Below, piece by piece: positions 1-7,746 of a stretch of DNA of 64,000 nt (position 1 is the first letter of the stretch; every line of letters begins with the position of its first letter). A program made the translations under genes and the position numbers. The notes beneath the pieces were generated by a model, which saw only the letters and a program-made list of their open reading frames with translations, made no database searches and was not told the DNA's origin. Source of the stretch: Cryobacterium inferilacus (GTDB lineage Bacteria > Actinomycetota > Actinomycetes > Actinomycetales > Microbacteriaceae); the NCBI RefSeq assembly GCF_019599185.1, contig NZ_JAIEUL010000001.1, forward strand, positions 310,001-374,000, in the 5' to 3' direction.

Positions 1-13
1 TTGAGGAGAGAAC

Positions 14-1633
14 GTGGCAACCGACGAGGCTGATTTCACGCTGGTGTTCCGCGGATACGACAAGGACGAGGTCGACAAGGCCCTGCAGGGACTCCGTCGT
101 GACCTGATCCACGCGAACGCACAGGCCACGGAGTCGGCCAAGGAGATCAAGCGGCTGGGCGCCAGGGTCGAGGACCTCAACGCGGAGATCGAGGAGGTCG
201 GCAGCCCCACTTTCTCCGGGCTGGGCACGAAGCTCGAGAACACCCTGCGGGTCGCAGAGGAACAGTCCACCCGGGTGATCGCCCAGGCCGACATCGACGC
301 GGAGAAGCTGCGGGCATCCGCCGCCGCGGAAGTCGACACCATGACGCGTCAGTCCGCCGAGCGGGCGGAACGGGCTCTGTCCGACGCCACGGTCAGGGCC
401 GCCCGGCTTCTGGCGGATGCCCGGTCGGAATCGGACGACCTCGTCGAGCACGCCACGGAGACCCACGACCAGCTCATTCAGGATGCCCTGCACGAGGCGG
501 CGGGTATCCGTGGCGCGGTGGCCACCGAGGCGGCGGAGTCGCGGGCCACGGTCAAGCGGGAGGTCGCGGCCCTTCGAGCGGCGGCCGAGCGGGACGGGGC
601 CGAGGTGCGGGTGGTCGCCCAGCGCGAGGCCACCGAGGCCAGGGAGATCGCCGCCGGCCTCACCAGGGAGACCGAGTTGACCAGGGCGGAGGTTGCGCAC
701 GAGCTCGATCAGCAGCGCGCCGACCTGGCCAGGGAAACCGAGCAGGCCCGCATCGACCTGGCCGCCGAGACCGAGCAGGACCGGATCGACCTGGCCAGGG
801 AAACCGAACAGGCCCGCATCGATCTGGCCCACGAGACCGAACAGGCCCGCACGGATCTCGCGATCGAGATCGAGCAGGGCCGCACCGACCTGGCCAGGGA
901 GATCGACCAGGTCAGGGCCGACCTCGCGATCGAGGGCGAACAGGCCCACACCGACCTGGATCGACAGCTCGACGCCGATCGGGCCGACGCCGGTCGCGAC
1001 CTCGACAAGGCCCGCGCCGACCTGGCCGCGGAGGTCGAGCAGGCGAGGGCCGACCTGGCCCGCGAGCTGGAACAGACCAAGGCAGATTTCGATGCGGACA
1101 GTGAGCAGGCCAGGATCGACCTCGACAACCACCTCACCGCCATCCGCAAGCGGGGCGAGCATGAGGCGGCCAAGCTCCGCCGGGAGATCGACCAGGTGCG
1201 TGCCGACCTGGAGATCGAGCTGAAGGCCAGGCGGGATGAGGCGGAGCAGGACCTGCTCTCCCGTCACCAGCAGGCGGTGGCGCAGACGCAGAAGTACCTG
1301 GACGATGGGGCCAAGCAACTCTCCGAGACCTCCGCCCGCACGGCGGAGCTCCGTGCGCTCAACGAGACCCTCGACACTGGAGCGCGTGACGACGCCAAGG
1401 CTCAACGCGCCGCAGCCAATGACGAGGCCGAACGGATCGTCCGCGACGCCGAGGACCGCGCCGCAGCCACGCTGGCCGACACGGAGACACGCACCCGCGA
1501 ACTCGTCGCTGACGCGGAAGACCGCCTGGCCCAGATTAGGATTGAGCGCGACTCGGTCGCGGGCTATTTTGAAAGCCTGCGCAGCGTCCTGACCCAGGCG
1601 GAGAAGGTGAAATCCGACCAGGACCAGTCATAA
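14..1633 (+). CDS. DivIVA-like long coiled-coil protein with hendecad repeats
   Basis: This is a 539-residue, almost wholly charged coiled-coil protein. The GTG start at 14 follows a GAGGAG ribosome site at 3-8. Residues 12-25 carry a GYDKDEVD element resembling the N-terminal membrane-targeting motif of DivIVA/Wag31-type proteins. About residues 30-230 are Ala/Glu/Arg coiled coil. About residues 234-376 are thirteen 11-residue repeats (Q-x-R-x-D-L-A-x-E-x-E), and further coiled coil follows. There is no signal peptide, membrane segment or enzymatic motif. By analogy with DivIVA/Scy/FilP-type actinobacterial scaffolds, a polar or cytoskeletal role is likely but inferred. The next gene on the same strand, 52 bp away, is an AI-2E family membrane protein. 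Alternatives are an SMC-like or apolipoprotein-like filament protein. Confidence 0.75.
   Translation: MATDEADFTLVFRGYDKDEVDKALQGLRRDLIHANAQATESAKEIKRLGARVEDLNAEIEEVGSPTFSGLGTKLENTLRVAEEQSTRVIAQADIDAEKLRASAAAEVDTMTRQSAERAERALSDATVRAARLLADARSESDDLVEHATETHDQLIQDALHEAAGIRGAVATEAAESRATVKREVAALRAAAERDGAEVRVVAQREATEAREIAAGLTRETELTRAEVAHELDQQRADLARETEQARIDLAAETEQDRIDLARETEQARIDLAHETEQARTDLAIEIEQGRTDLAREIDQVRADLAIEGEQAHTDLDRQLDADRADAGRDLDKARADLAAEVEQARADLARELEQTKADFDADSEQARIDLDNHLTAIRKRGEHEAAKLRREIDQVRADLEIELKARRDEAEQDLLSRHQQAVAQTQKYLDDGAKQLSETSARTAELRALNETLDTGARDDAKAQRAAANDEAERIVRDAEDRAAATLADTETRTRELVADAEDRLAQIRIERDSVAGYFESLRSVLTQAEKVKSDQDQS
713..1141 (+). repeat. 33-bp tandem repeat array (13 hendecads)
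   Basis: Thirteen consecutive 33-bp units in the coding frame of the coiled-coil gene encode 11-residue repeats of the type QARxDLAxExE. Several neighbouring units are close to identical at the DNA level, so the array probably grew by slippage or recombination and could vary in copy number between strains. Confidence 0.85.
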
Positions 1634-1685
1634 CACCGAGCCAGCAGGCCAATCGCCCAACGGTCAGTCGAGTAGTGGAGCAGAA

Positions 1686-2735
1686 GTGAAAATCCAAAAT
1701 GCGTTCCGTCTGGGCCTGGTGGGAACGCTGGGAGTCGGCCTGGGGGTCTTGATCCTCGCCTCGATCGTCTCCCTGTCGACGATCATCACCTACGTCGGCG
1801 CCGCGCTGTTCCTCGCCCTCGGGTTGGACCCTGCCGTGTCCTGGCTGGAGAAGCGCAAGTTCCCGCGCTGGGCGGCCATCCTCACCGTTCTCATCGCCGT
1901 GCTTGGCGTGCTCACCGGGGTCATCTTCGCGATCGTGCCGATCATCGTCGACCAGGTCGCGAACCTGTCCGACCGCATTCCCGCTCTCATCCGGGAAGTG
2001 AACTCACCCGAGTTCCTCGTCGGCGTGCAGAACCAGTTCCCCGGTCTGGACGTTCCGACGATCGTGAAGTCGGTCACCGACTACCTCGGCGGCAACCTGA
2101 CGACCATCACGAGCACCATCGTCGCGTCCGGCGTGGCCATCGTCTCTGGCCTGTTCGGCGGCCTGATCATCCTCATCCTGACGCTGTACTTCACGGCGTC
2201 GTTGAACACCATCAAGCGCGCCACCTACCAGCTCGTTCCCGCCTCCAAGCGGGAGCGCTTCGCCGACCTGAGCGAGCAGATCACCACGGCCGTCGGGCGC
2301 TTCATCGTGGGGCAAGGCGCACTGGCGGCCTGCAACGGCGTGCTGAGCTTCATCTTCCTGTCCATCATCGGGGCGCCATTCCCCGCCCTGCTGGCGGTTA
2401 TCGCGTTCCTGTTCTCGTTGATCCCTCTCGTCGGCACGATCACGGGATCGGTGCTCATCGTGGCCACCTGCCTCATCCCGGGCATCGGCAGCTCCACCCT
2501 GACGGTGCTCGTCGCCGGCATCTACTACCTGGTCTACATGCAGATCGAGGCATACGTGCTGAGCCCGAACATCATGAACCGCGCCGTCGCCGTGCCAGGC
2601 GCCGTCGTGGTCGTCGCCGCCCTCGCGGGCGGGTCGCTGCTCGGCATCCTCGGCGCGCTCATCGCGATCCCGGTTGCCGCGTCCGTGATCATGATCATCA
2701 AGCAGGTCGTCATCCCCCGCCAGAACGAGCTGTAA
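1686..2735 (+). CDS. AI-2E family (PerM/YdiK-type) membrane transporter
   Basis: This is a 349-residue polytopic membrane protein, GTG start, with a GGAG ribosome site six bases upstream. It shows the AI-2E transporter family pattern. Two N-terminal hydrophobic segments (about residues 8-70) are followed by a soluble stretch (about 90-130), then clustered helices to the C-terminus. The family signature region appears around residues 240-320 (ALLAVIAFLFSLIPLVGTITG, then PNIMNRAVAVPG and LLGILGALIAIPVAA). Family members export diverse small molecules or ions, so the substrate cannot be told from sequence. It probably forms a transcription unit with the upstream coiled-coil gene and ends only 5 bp from the convergent hydrolase gene. 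Confidence 0.85.
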   Translation: MKIQNAFRLGLVGTLGVGLGVLILASIVSLSTIITYVGAALFLALGLDPAVSWLEKRKFPRWAAILTVLIAVLGVLTGVIFAIVPIIVDQVANLSDRIPALIREVNSPEFLVGVQNQFPGLDVPTIVKSVTDYLGGNLTTITSTIVASGVAIVSGLFGGLIILILTLYFTASLNTIKRATYQLVPASKRERFADLSEQITTAVGRFIVGQGALAACNGVLSFIFLSIIGAPFPALLAVIAFLFSLIPLVGTITGSVLIVATCLIPGIGSSTLTVLVAGIYYLVYMQIEAYVLSPNIMNRAVAVPGAVVVVAALAGGSLLGILGALIAIPVAASVIMIIKQVVIPRQNEL

Positions 2736-2740
2736 CGGGC

Positions 2741-3469
2741 CTAGAGTTCCCCTGGCCACTCGTCGGGCAGGGGTCCGGCGGACGGGTTGACCACGGCCAC
2801 GATCTCGTTGAGCACCCGGCGAGTCTGGTTCTCCCCCACCCACAGGTGCTTCGCGCCGTCCACGGCGATCAGTTTCGCCTCCGGCACGCTGGCGAAGCGT
2901 TCCCTGGCGGACTCCGGCTGGAGGTAGTCGTCGTGTTCGGGCACGAGCACCACGAGCTGACGCTCGTTGCCCGCCCACGCCGCGAGTTCGGCATCCGTGG
3001 CCCGGTGCAGCGGAGGCGACAGCAGGATGGCTCCGCGAATAGGGTGCTCGAGTCCGTATTTGATCGCCAGTTCGGTGCCGAAGGACCACCCGACCAGCCA
3101 CGGCACGGGCAGGCCGCGTTCCGCCACCAGGACCATGGCCGCGGCCACGTCGGCGCGTTCGGTGTCTCCGTGACCGAAGCTGCCCTCGCTGGTTCCCCGC
3201 GGGGACGTTGTGCCGCGCGTGTTGAACCGCAACACGGCGAGATCGGCCAGGGCCGGCAGTCGTCCGGCGGCCTTCCGCAAGATGTGGGAGTCCATGAATC
3301 CCCCGCTGGTGGGCAGCGGGTGCAGCGTCACCAGCGTTGCCACCGGCGCGCGGTCGACCGGAACGGCCAGTTCACCGACGAGGGTGAGCCCGTCCTCGGT
3401 GTGCAGCTCGATGTGTTCACGAACGGCCGGCAGCTCGATGCCGCCGCGGATTTCGACCGGTGCGGTCAT
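2741..3469 (-). CDS. alpha/beta hydrolase
   Basis: This is a 242-residue cytosolic alpha/beta-hydrolase fold protein. The nucleophile elbow GWSFGT (about residues 145-150) places the catalytic Ser, PEHDDY (about 185-190) fits the acidic residue, and GAKHLW near the C-terminus fits the catalytic His. The N-terminal LHPLPTSGG resembles the oxyanion-hole region of short-chain alkanoyl hydrolases (COG2945-like). The true substrate is unknown. It is convergent with the AI-2E gene and lies upstream of nothing obviously related. Confidence 0.8.
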   Translation of the reverse strand: MTAPVEIRGGIELPAVREHIELHTEDGLTLVGELAVPVDRAPVATLVTLHPLPTSGGFMDSHILRKAAGRLPALADLAVLRFNTRGTTSPRGTSEGSFGHGDTERADVAAAMVLVAERGLPVPWLVGWSFGTELAIKYGLEHPIRGAILLSPPLHRATDAELAAWAGNERQLVVLVPEHDDYLQPESARERFASVPEAKLIAVDGAKHLWVGENQTRRVLNEIVAVVNPSAGPLPDEWPGEL

Positions 3470-3486
3470 GGATGCTCCTCGGTGTT

Positions 3487-3786
3487 CTATTTGATCTTCC
3501 AGCAGTGCAGGTGCCAGTGCCGTCTGGCGGCGAGGTCGGCGGCGTCACCGGTCACGCCGTCACCACGCCAGGTGACGATGTGGGCGACGCCAGGCGAGAT
3601 CTCGAGGCGGCAGGCGGGGCAGAGATAGGTCTTCACGGCCTGCGCGGCACTGATCGGCTGCACGTGCCAGAGGCCGTCCCGTTTGACCTCGGTGCGGCGC
3701 CAGCCGGCCAGCATGCGCGACAGGTCATCGGACTCGTCTTCCCCGGTGCCGCTTCTGCGGCCCTTGGGGCGATTGCTGCGCGGCAT
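3487..3786 (-). CDS. small conserved actinobacterial protein with CPAC and HWHLHCW motifs
   Basis: This is a 99-residue soluble protein, basic and disordered at the N-terminus (MPRSNRPKGRR). A central CPAC and a C-terminal HWHLHC could together bind a metal such as zinc; this is seen in sequence but unproven. I recall such proteins being conserved in Microbacteriaceae under uninformative names. It ends 17 bp before the hydrolase start, so the two are probably cotranscribed. Function unknown. Confidence 0.7.
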   Translation of the reverse strand: MPRSNRPKGRRSGTGEDESDDLSRMLAGWRRTEVKRDGLWHVQPISAAQAVKTYLCPACRLEISPGVAHIVTWRGDGVTGDAADLAARRHWHLHCWKIK

Positions 3787-3800
3787 GGCTCCCAGTGTAC

Positions 3801-3821
3801 CCGGCGGTCACCGGCCGCCGG
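3801..3821 (-). terminator. GC-rich hairpin downstream of the transglycosylase-like gene
   Basis: CCGGCGG (3801-3807) and CCGCCGG (3815-3821) form a perfect 7-bp stem with a 7-nt loop in the 64-bp gap after the transglycosylase-like gene. No U-tract follows, so termination is plausible but not assured. Confidence 0.35.
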
Positions 3822-3850
3822 CCAGAGGCCTGACGTGGCGGCGTTTGCCC

Positions 3851-4624
3851 CTAGTACCAGCCGATGTCGACGGAGTGACCCCAGGCGCCGCACGGGGTGC
3901 CGTACCGCCCACTGATGTAGCCGAGGCCCCACTCGATCTGGGTGGCGGGGTTGGTCTGCCAGTCGGCTCCGGCCGAGGCCATCTTGGAACCCGGCAACGA
4001 CTGCGGGATGCCGTACGCGCCGCTGCTGGCGTTGTTGGCGTTGACCCGCCAACCGGATTCCTTGTTCCAGAGAGACACCAGGCAGTTGTACTGGTCGGCA
4101 CCCCAGCCGCGTGCGGCCACGGCTCCGTAGGCGTAGGCCTGCGCGGAACCGGGATTCGGCACGGCAGCGGAGGCACCGTTCGCGGGCAGGACCACGGGCT
4201 CAGGCTCCGGCTCCGGTTCGACGACGGTGTAGCCATCGACCGTGACCGCGTTGGCCACGGTGCTGGACACGAGCATGGACTGCGCGTCCTGGCCGTCGTA
4301 GCGTTGGGCTGTGGCGCCGGGCACCGTCGCGCCTGGCACCTGGAAGTACGGTGACGCGGTCGCGCCGGAGTACGGGTCAACGACGGTGACGAGCACGAAG
4401 GCCGCGGCGGCGGTGAAGGCGAAGAAAGACAGGACCACATGCCCGTGCGATGTCGGTGCGCGTCGGCTGGGCCGTGGTGCGGTACTGGAGCTCGGCGCGA
4501 GGACCGGACGGCCCAGGGCCGCGGGATGACGCCTGACGGCGGGCCCGGTGAACGGGCGCTCGGCCACGTCGGTGGCCGAGGACGCGCCCTGTTCGGGCGC
4601 CGAAGTGTTCAGATGTCTACCCAC
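3851..4624 (-). CDS. secreted lytic transglycosylase-like (SLT/lysozyme-fold) protein
   Basis: This is a 257-residue protein with a charged N-terminus, one hydrophobic anchor or signal segment (about residues 63-85, VVLSFFAFTAAAAFVLVTVV), and an acidic-proline linker with EPEPEPEP. The C-terminal domain of about 85 residues contains LWNKESGW, NNASSGAYGIPQSLPG and WGLGYISGRYGTP. This is the pattern of transglycosylase SLT-like domains, where the Glu in KESGW is the catalytic residue. It probably acts on cell-wall peptidoglycan outside the membrane. The GTG start at 4624 sits 9 nt after a TAGGGT -10-like box, suggesting a very short leader. Confidence 0.8.
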   Translation of the reverse strand: MGRHLNTSAPEQGASSATDVAERPFTGPAVRRHPAALGRPVLAPSSSTAPRPSRRAPTSHGHVVLSFFAFTAAAAFVLVTVVDPYSGATASPYFQVPGATVPGATAQRYDGQDAQSMLVSSTVANAVTVDGYTVVEPEPEPEPVVLPANGASAAVPNPGSAQAYAYGAVAARGWGADQYNCLVSLWNKESGWRVNANNASSGAYGIPQSLPGSKMASAGADWQTNPATQIEWGLGYISGRYGTPCGAWGHSVDIGWY

Positions 4625-4633
4625 GATACTTCG

Positions 4634-4639
4634 ACCCTA
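4634..4639 (-). promoter_or_regulatory. -10-like TAGGGT close to the transglycosylase-like start
   Basis: On the minus strand TAGGGT lies 9 nt before the GTG start codon. A transcript starting about 7 nt downstream would have almost no leader. No convincing -35 box is seen. Confidence 0.4.
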
Positions 4640-4675
4640 GCAAAGTGCGGAGGTCACGACAGGATAACGACACAC

Positions 4676-4692
4676 ACGGTGATGATCACCGT
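4676..4692. promoter_or_regulatory. 17-bp perfect inverted repeat between two minus-strand genes
   Basis: ACGGTGAT-G-ATCACCGT is a perfect inverted repeat. It lies about 40-60 bp upstream of the predicted transcription start of the transglycosylase-like gene and 22 bp beyond the stop codon of the gene at 4714-5259. It could be a regulator's operator or a weak terminator hairpin. Its single-base centre and short arms fit an operator better. Confidence 0.45.
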
Positions 4693-4713
4693 TCGGCCGC
4701 ACGGACGGGCACG

Positions 4714-5259
4714 CTACCGGACGGCGAGCATCACATCGACGACGCCGTCGAGCACCAGATCGACCTGGGCCTCGCGATATCCGCCGCGCTGCGGGCGGAA
4801 GACCACGGTGCGCACCGAGTCGATGGTGACCGGGTAGCCGTCTTGGAAGTACTTCACGAGCTTGGCGGAGAACCTGTCCACGTCGGCACGGTTGTACCCG
4901 TTGGTGAGGAAACTGGTGCGATCGAACCGGGCTCCCGCGGGCCGGCCGAGGCGGTTGATCAGCACCTGAGCCGTGCTGCGCGCCTGGTCGAGCCAGGCCT
5001 GCTCGCCCACCGCCCTGGCCATCCGGTCGCGCTCCCTGGCCGCGAAGGCGTCCTCGAGGCGCTCCAGGGCGGCATCGACGTGCTCGGGAGAATACCCGCC
5101 CTTGGCCATCGCGAATGCGGTGTGCCGGATGTCGGCGGCGCTCAGCCGGGTGGTGTCGTCGGCGTCGTAGGCCTGCCGGGTGGACTCCAGGAACTCCTCG
5201 ACCTGCTTGAGGTTGTAGCCGAGCGTCTTCTTGCTGGTTCGCGGAAACGTTGTGCTCAC
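4714..5259 (-). CDS. small protein with three DivIVA-type GY-x-VD motifs
   Basis: This is a 181-residue soluble protein. The open frame runs further upstream, but the GTG at 5259 (protein VSTTFPRTSKKT...) is the likely start because everything before it overlaps cdsA. Three similar segments are visible: LGYNLKQVEEFLE near the N-terminus, GGYSPEHVDAALERLEDAF in the middle and NGYNRADVDRFSAKLVKYF towards the C-terminus. Each has the GY-x3-5-VD/VE pattern of the DivIVA membrane-binding hook, but without the long coiled coil of DivIVA itself. Downstream of cdsA, it may share its transcript. A role in membrane-curvature or pole recognition is inference. The C-terminal part (FRPQRGGYREAQVD) has a fourth weaker GY. 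Confidence 0.65.
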   Translation of the reverse strand: MSTTFPRTSKKTLGYNLKQVEEFLESTRQAYDADDTTRLSAADIRHTAFAMAKGGYSPEHVDAALERLEDAFAARERDRMARAVGEQAWLDQARSTAQVLINRLGRPAGARFDRTSFLTNGYNRADVDRFSAKLVKYFQDGYPVTIDSVRTVVFRPQRGGYREAQVDLVLDGVVDVMLAVR

Positions 5260-5303
5260 CGCCTCATTCTGCCTCACCGGGGCGGCCCTGTCGAAAGCGC
5301 GGC

Positions 5304-6284
5304 TCAGGCGAAGATCAGGTAGAGGGCGTACGCGGCGGCAGCCGACGGCAGGATCGAGTCGAGACGGTCGAGGAACCCGCCGTGGCCCGGAAGCCAGGAA
5401 CTCATGTCCTTGATGCCCAGGTCCCGCTTGATCAGCGATTCGGCCAGATCTCCGAAGGTGGCGGCGACGAGGATGACCACGCCGAAGAGCGCACCGACCC
5501 ACCAGGGCTGGCCGAGCATGAACAGGGCCAGCACGATGCCCACGACGATGCAGGCCAGAGCGGCACCGGCGAAGCCCTCCCAGGTCTTCTTGGGACTGAT
5601 CGAGGGCACCATCCGGTGCTTGCCGAAGGAGAGCCCGGCCGCGTATGCGGCCGTGTCGGCGGAAATCACCAGCAGGAGGAACGCCAGAGTCCACCACTCG
5701 CCGTCGTCCTGGGCGACCAGGAGCACGGCGAAGCTGGCCAGGAAGACCACGTACACCTGAATGAGGAAGCCGCCGCCGATGTCGCCGAGGACGACCCGGG
5801 CGGGTACCCGGTGGGACGGGACGGCGAGCATGACCAGACGCCAGACGGAAATGAAGGCGATACCGAGCATGAGGGCGAGCCATTGGCCGCCCGCGTCCCA
5901 GTAGAACGCGGCCGGAACGACCGACACCGCCGAGACGATCACCGGGATCCGGGGAACGTTGCGCCCGGCGCGACGCAGGGCCTCCGCAAGCTCCAGTGCC
6001 GTGAACGCGACCACGACGACCGCGAGGATCATGAACAGGGACTTGATGAAGATCAGGCTGACCAGCATCAACCCGCCCAGGCCCAGGCCGATCAGCGTCG
6101 CCAGCACCAGGTTGCGCCCCGTGCGGGCCTCGATGCGTTCGTTCGTCGCATCCAGCTGGGCTCTGGTGGCCTGCACCTGACGCTCGATGTCAGCCTTGGT
6201 CGACTGCACCTGCGCCCGGAACTCCGCCCGGGTCGCTCCACGTTCCCGATGGGGCGGTTTCACGGGCCCTGGATCGTCAGTCAT
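5304..6284 (-). CDS. cdsA: phosphatidate cytidylyltransferase
   Basis: CdsA makes CDP-diacylglycerol from phosphatidate and CTP, the branch point of phospholipid synthesis, in the cytoplasmic membrane. The 326-residue protein starts at the ATG at 6284 (MTDDPGPVKPP). It has a hydrophilic coiled N-terminus of about 75 residues, several membrane helices, and the C-terminal CdsA signature LIKRDLGIKD...LPGHGGFLDRLDS. The start lies 13 bp beyond the frr stop codon, so it is translated from the same mRNA as frr. The long charged N-terminal extension (THAEF...QVQATRAQLDATNERIEARTG-like) is common in actinobacterial CdsA. Confidence 0.95.
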   Translation of the reverse strand: MTDDPGPVKPPHRERGATRAEFRAQVQSTKADIERQVQATRAQLDATNERIEARTGRNLVLATLIGLGLGGLMLVSLIFIKSLFMILAVVVVAFTALELAEALRRAGRNVPRIPVIVSAVSVVPAAFYWDAGGQWLALMLGIAFISVWRLVMLAVPSHRVPARVVLGDIGGGFLIQVYVVFLASFAVLLVAQDDGEWWTLAFLLLVISADTAAYAAGLSFGKHRMVPSISPKKTWEGFAGAALACIVVGIVLALFMLGQPWWVGALFGVVILVAATFGDLAESLIKRDLGIKDMSSWLPGHGGFLDRLDSILPSAAAAYALYLIFA

Positions 6285-6297
6285 CAGTTGGCCTCCC

Positions 6298-6852
6298 CTA
6301 GATGGCGAGGAGCTCGGCTTCCTTGCGCTTGAGCGCCTCATCGATCGCGTCGATGTGGGTCTTGGTGATCTGTTCGAGTTCCTTCTCGGCACGGGCCACG
6401 TCATCGTCGCCGACCTCGCTCTTGAGCGCGTCGAGTTCGTCCTTGGCCTTGCGGCGCAGGTTGCGCACCGAGACCTTGGAGTCCTCACCCTTGGTCTTGA
6501 CGATCTTGACGTATTCCTTGCGCCGGTCGTTGGTCAGCTCGGGCAGGGATGCCCGGATGACGACGCCGTCGTTGCCGAGGTTGGCGCCGAGGTTCGGGGT
6601 GTCCCGGATGGCGTTCTCGATGTCGCGCAGCGCGCTCTTGTCGTACGGGGTGATCAGGAGCGTGCGGGCTTCCTGGTTCTGCAGCGACGCGAGCTGGCCC
6701 AGCGGCGTCGGGGTGCCGTAGTAGTCGACCAGGATCTTCTGGAACATCTGCGGGTTCGCTCGACCCGTTCGCACGGTGGCGAAGTCTTCCTTCGCGGCCT
6801 CGACGGCCTTGTCCATGCGCTGGGTGGTGTCGGTCAGGACATCCGTAATCAC
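6298..6852 (-). CDS. frr: ribosome recycling factor
   Basis: RRF splits post-termination ribosomes together with EF-G. The 184-residue sequence matches the family length. Conserved features are [11 protein letters not shown] near residue 30, the [14 protein letters not shown] segment, and the C-terminal helix bundle with [12 protein letters not shown]. The GTG at 6852 ([14 protein letters not shown]) is chosen because RRF begins at this point in other species; the open frame upstream enters the pyrH tail. There are 31 bp between the pyrH stop and this start. Confidence 0.96.
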   Translation of the reverse strand: MITDVLTDTTQRMDKAVEAAKEDFATVRTGRANPQMFQKILVDYYGTPTPLGQLASLQNQEARTLLITPYDKSALRDIENAIRDTPNLGANLGNDGVVIRASLPELTNDRRKEYVKIVKTKGEDSKVSVRNLRRKAKDELDALKSEVGDDDVARAEKELEQITKTHIDAIDEALKRKEAELLAI

Positions 6853-6883
6853 GGTGACTCCTTCTTCGGTTGCTTCAATAATC

Positions 6884-7600
6884 CTAGTTGGAGACGAGGG
6901 TGCCCAGTTCGGCACCGAGGATGGCGGCGGTCACGTTGCCGTGCGGAGCCATCCCGAACACCCGCATGGGCATGCTGTTGTCCATGCACAGGCTGAACGC
7001 CGTCGAGTCGACGACCTTGAGTCCGCGCTGGAGCGCATCCTGGTAGGTGATGCTGTGGATCTTGTGTGCGTCGGGGTTGGTGCGCGGGTCGTCGGAGTAG
7101 ACACCGTCGACGCCGTTCTTGGCCACGAGCACAACCTCCGCGCCGATCTCCAGGGCGCGCTGCGCGGCCACGGTGTCGGTGGAGAAGTAGGGCAGTCCGG
7201 CGCCGGCGCCGAAGATGACGACGCGGCCCTTTTCGAGGTGACGCTCGGCGCGGCGCGGGATGTACGGTTCGGCGACCTGGGTCATGGCGATGGCGGACTG
7301 CACGCGCGTTTCGGCGCCGGCCTGCTCGAGGAAGTCCTGCAGGGCGAGCGCGTTCATGACGGTGCCCAGCATGCCCATGTAGTCGGCGCGGCCGCGGTCC
7401 ATACCGCGCTGGGACAGCTCGGCGCCGCGGAAGAAGTTGCCGCCGCCGACGACGATCGCGATCTCGACGGTCTTGGCTGCCTCGGCGATTTCGCGGGCGA
7501 GGCTGCTGATGACGTCGGGGTTGACACCGAGGCTTCCCGCGCCGAACGCTTCACCCGAGAGTTTGAGGAGGACCCTGCGCTTCGTACCAGTTTCTGACAT
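6884..7600 (-). CDS. pyrH: UMP kinase
   Basis: UMP kinase phosphorylates UMP to UDP in pyrimidine nucleotide synthesis. The 238-residue protein is of normal length. It shows the amino-acid-kinase-fold motifs [10 protein letters not shown] (residues 11-20), [10 protein letters not shown] (about 50-59), the [13 protein letters not shown] helix and [12 protein letters not shown] near residue 165. An SD-like GGAAGGA lies upstream. It is preceded by the tsf terminator and its own -10-like element, so it probably starts a second unit, pyrH-frr-cdsA. Confidence 0.97.
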   Translation of the reverse strand: MSETGTKRRVLLKLSGEAFGAGSLGVNPDVISSLAREIAEAAKTVEIAIVVGGGNFFRGAELSQRGMDRGRADYMGMLGTVMNALALQDFLEQAGAETRVQSAIAMTQVAEPYIPRRAERHLEKGRVVIFGAGAGLPYFSTDTVAAQRALEIGAEVVLVAKNGVDGVYSDDPRTNPDAHKIHSITYQDALQRGLKVVDSTAFSLCMDNSMPMRVFGMAPHGNVTAAILGAELGTLVSN

Positions 7601-7629
7601 GCCCGTGAGCGTCCTTCCGTTGTGACTTA

Positions 7630-7635
7630 TCTATA
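7630..7635 (-). promoter_or_regulatory. -10-like TATAGA upstream of pyrH
   Basis: TATAGA on the minus strand lies 29 bp before the pyrH start and 54 bp downstream of the tsf terminator hairpin. No good -35 hexamer is seen. Its position fits a promoter restarting transcription for pyrH-frr-cdsA. Confidence 0.4.
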
Positions 7636-7680
7636 AAGCTACCGGTTGAGCACCGGTGGGCTGTAACACGATGGTGCTAC

Positions 7681-7738
7681 GCAGAGAAGAAGGAGACCGG
7701 ATTGCCTGGGGCGATCCGATCTCCTTCATCTGTTCTGC
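7681..7738 (-). terminator. rho-independent terminator of rpsB-tsf
   Basis: The arms GAAGGAGACCGGAT (7689-7702) and ATCCGATCTCCTTC (7714-7727) pair over 14 positions with one G-U type mismatch around an 11-nt loop. The outer bases GCAGA (7681-7685) and TCTGC (7734-7738) pair as well. On the minus strand a pyrimidine-rich TTCTTCTCT overlaps the end. It lies just after the tsf stop codon. Confidence 0.75.
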
Positions 7739-7746
7739 GGTACTGG

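Noticed and set aside
2004..3101. 365-codon open frame on the minus strand
   Set aside because: It overlaps the AI-2E transporter gene and the hydrolase in other frames and consists of Arg/Gln/Asp-rich noise.
5250..6332. 360-codon plus-strand frame
   Set aside because: It is antisense to cdsA, rich in His/Asp/Gly, and has no motif.
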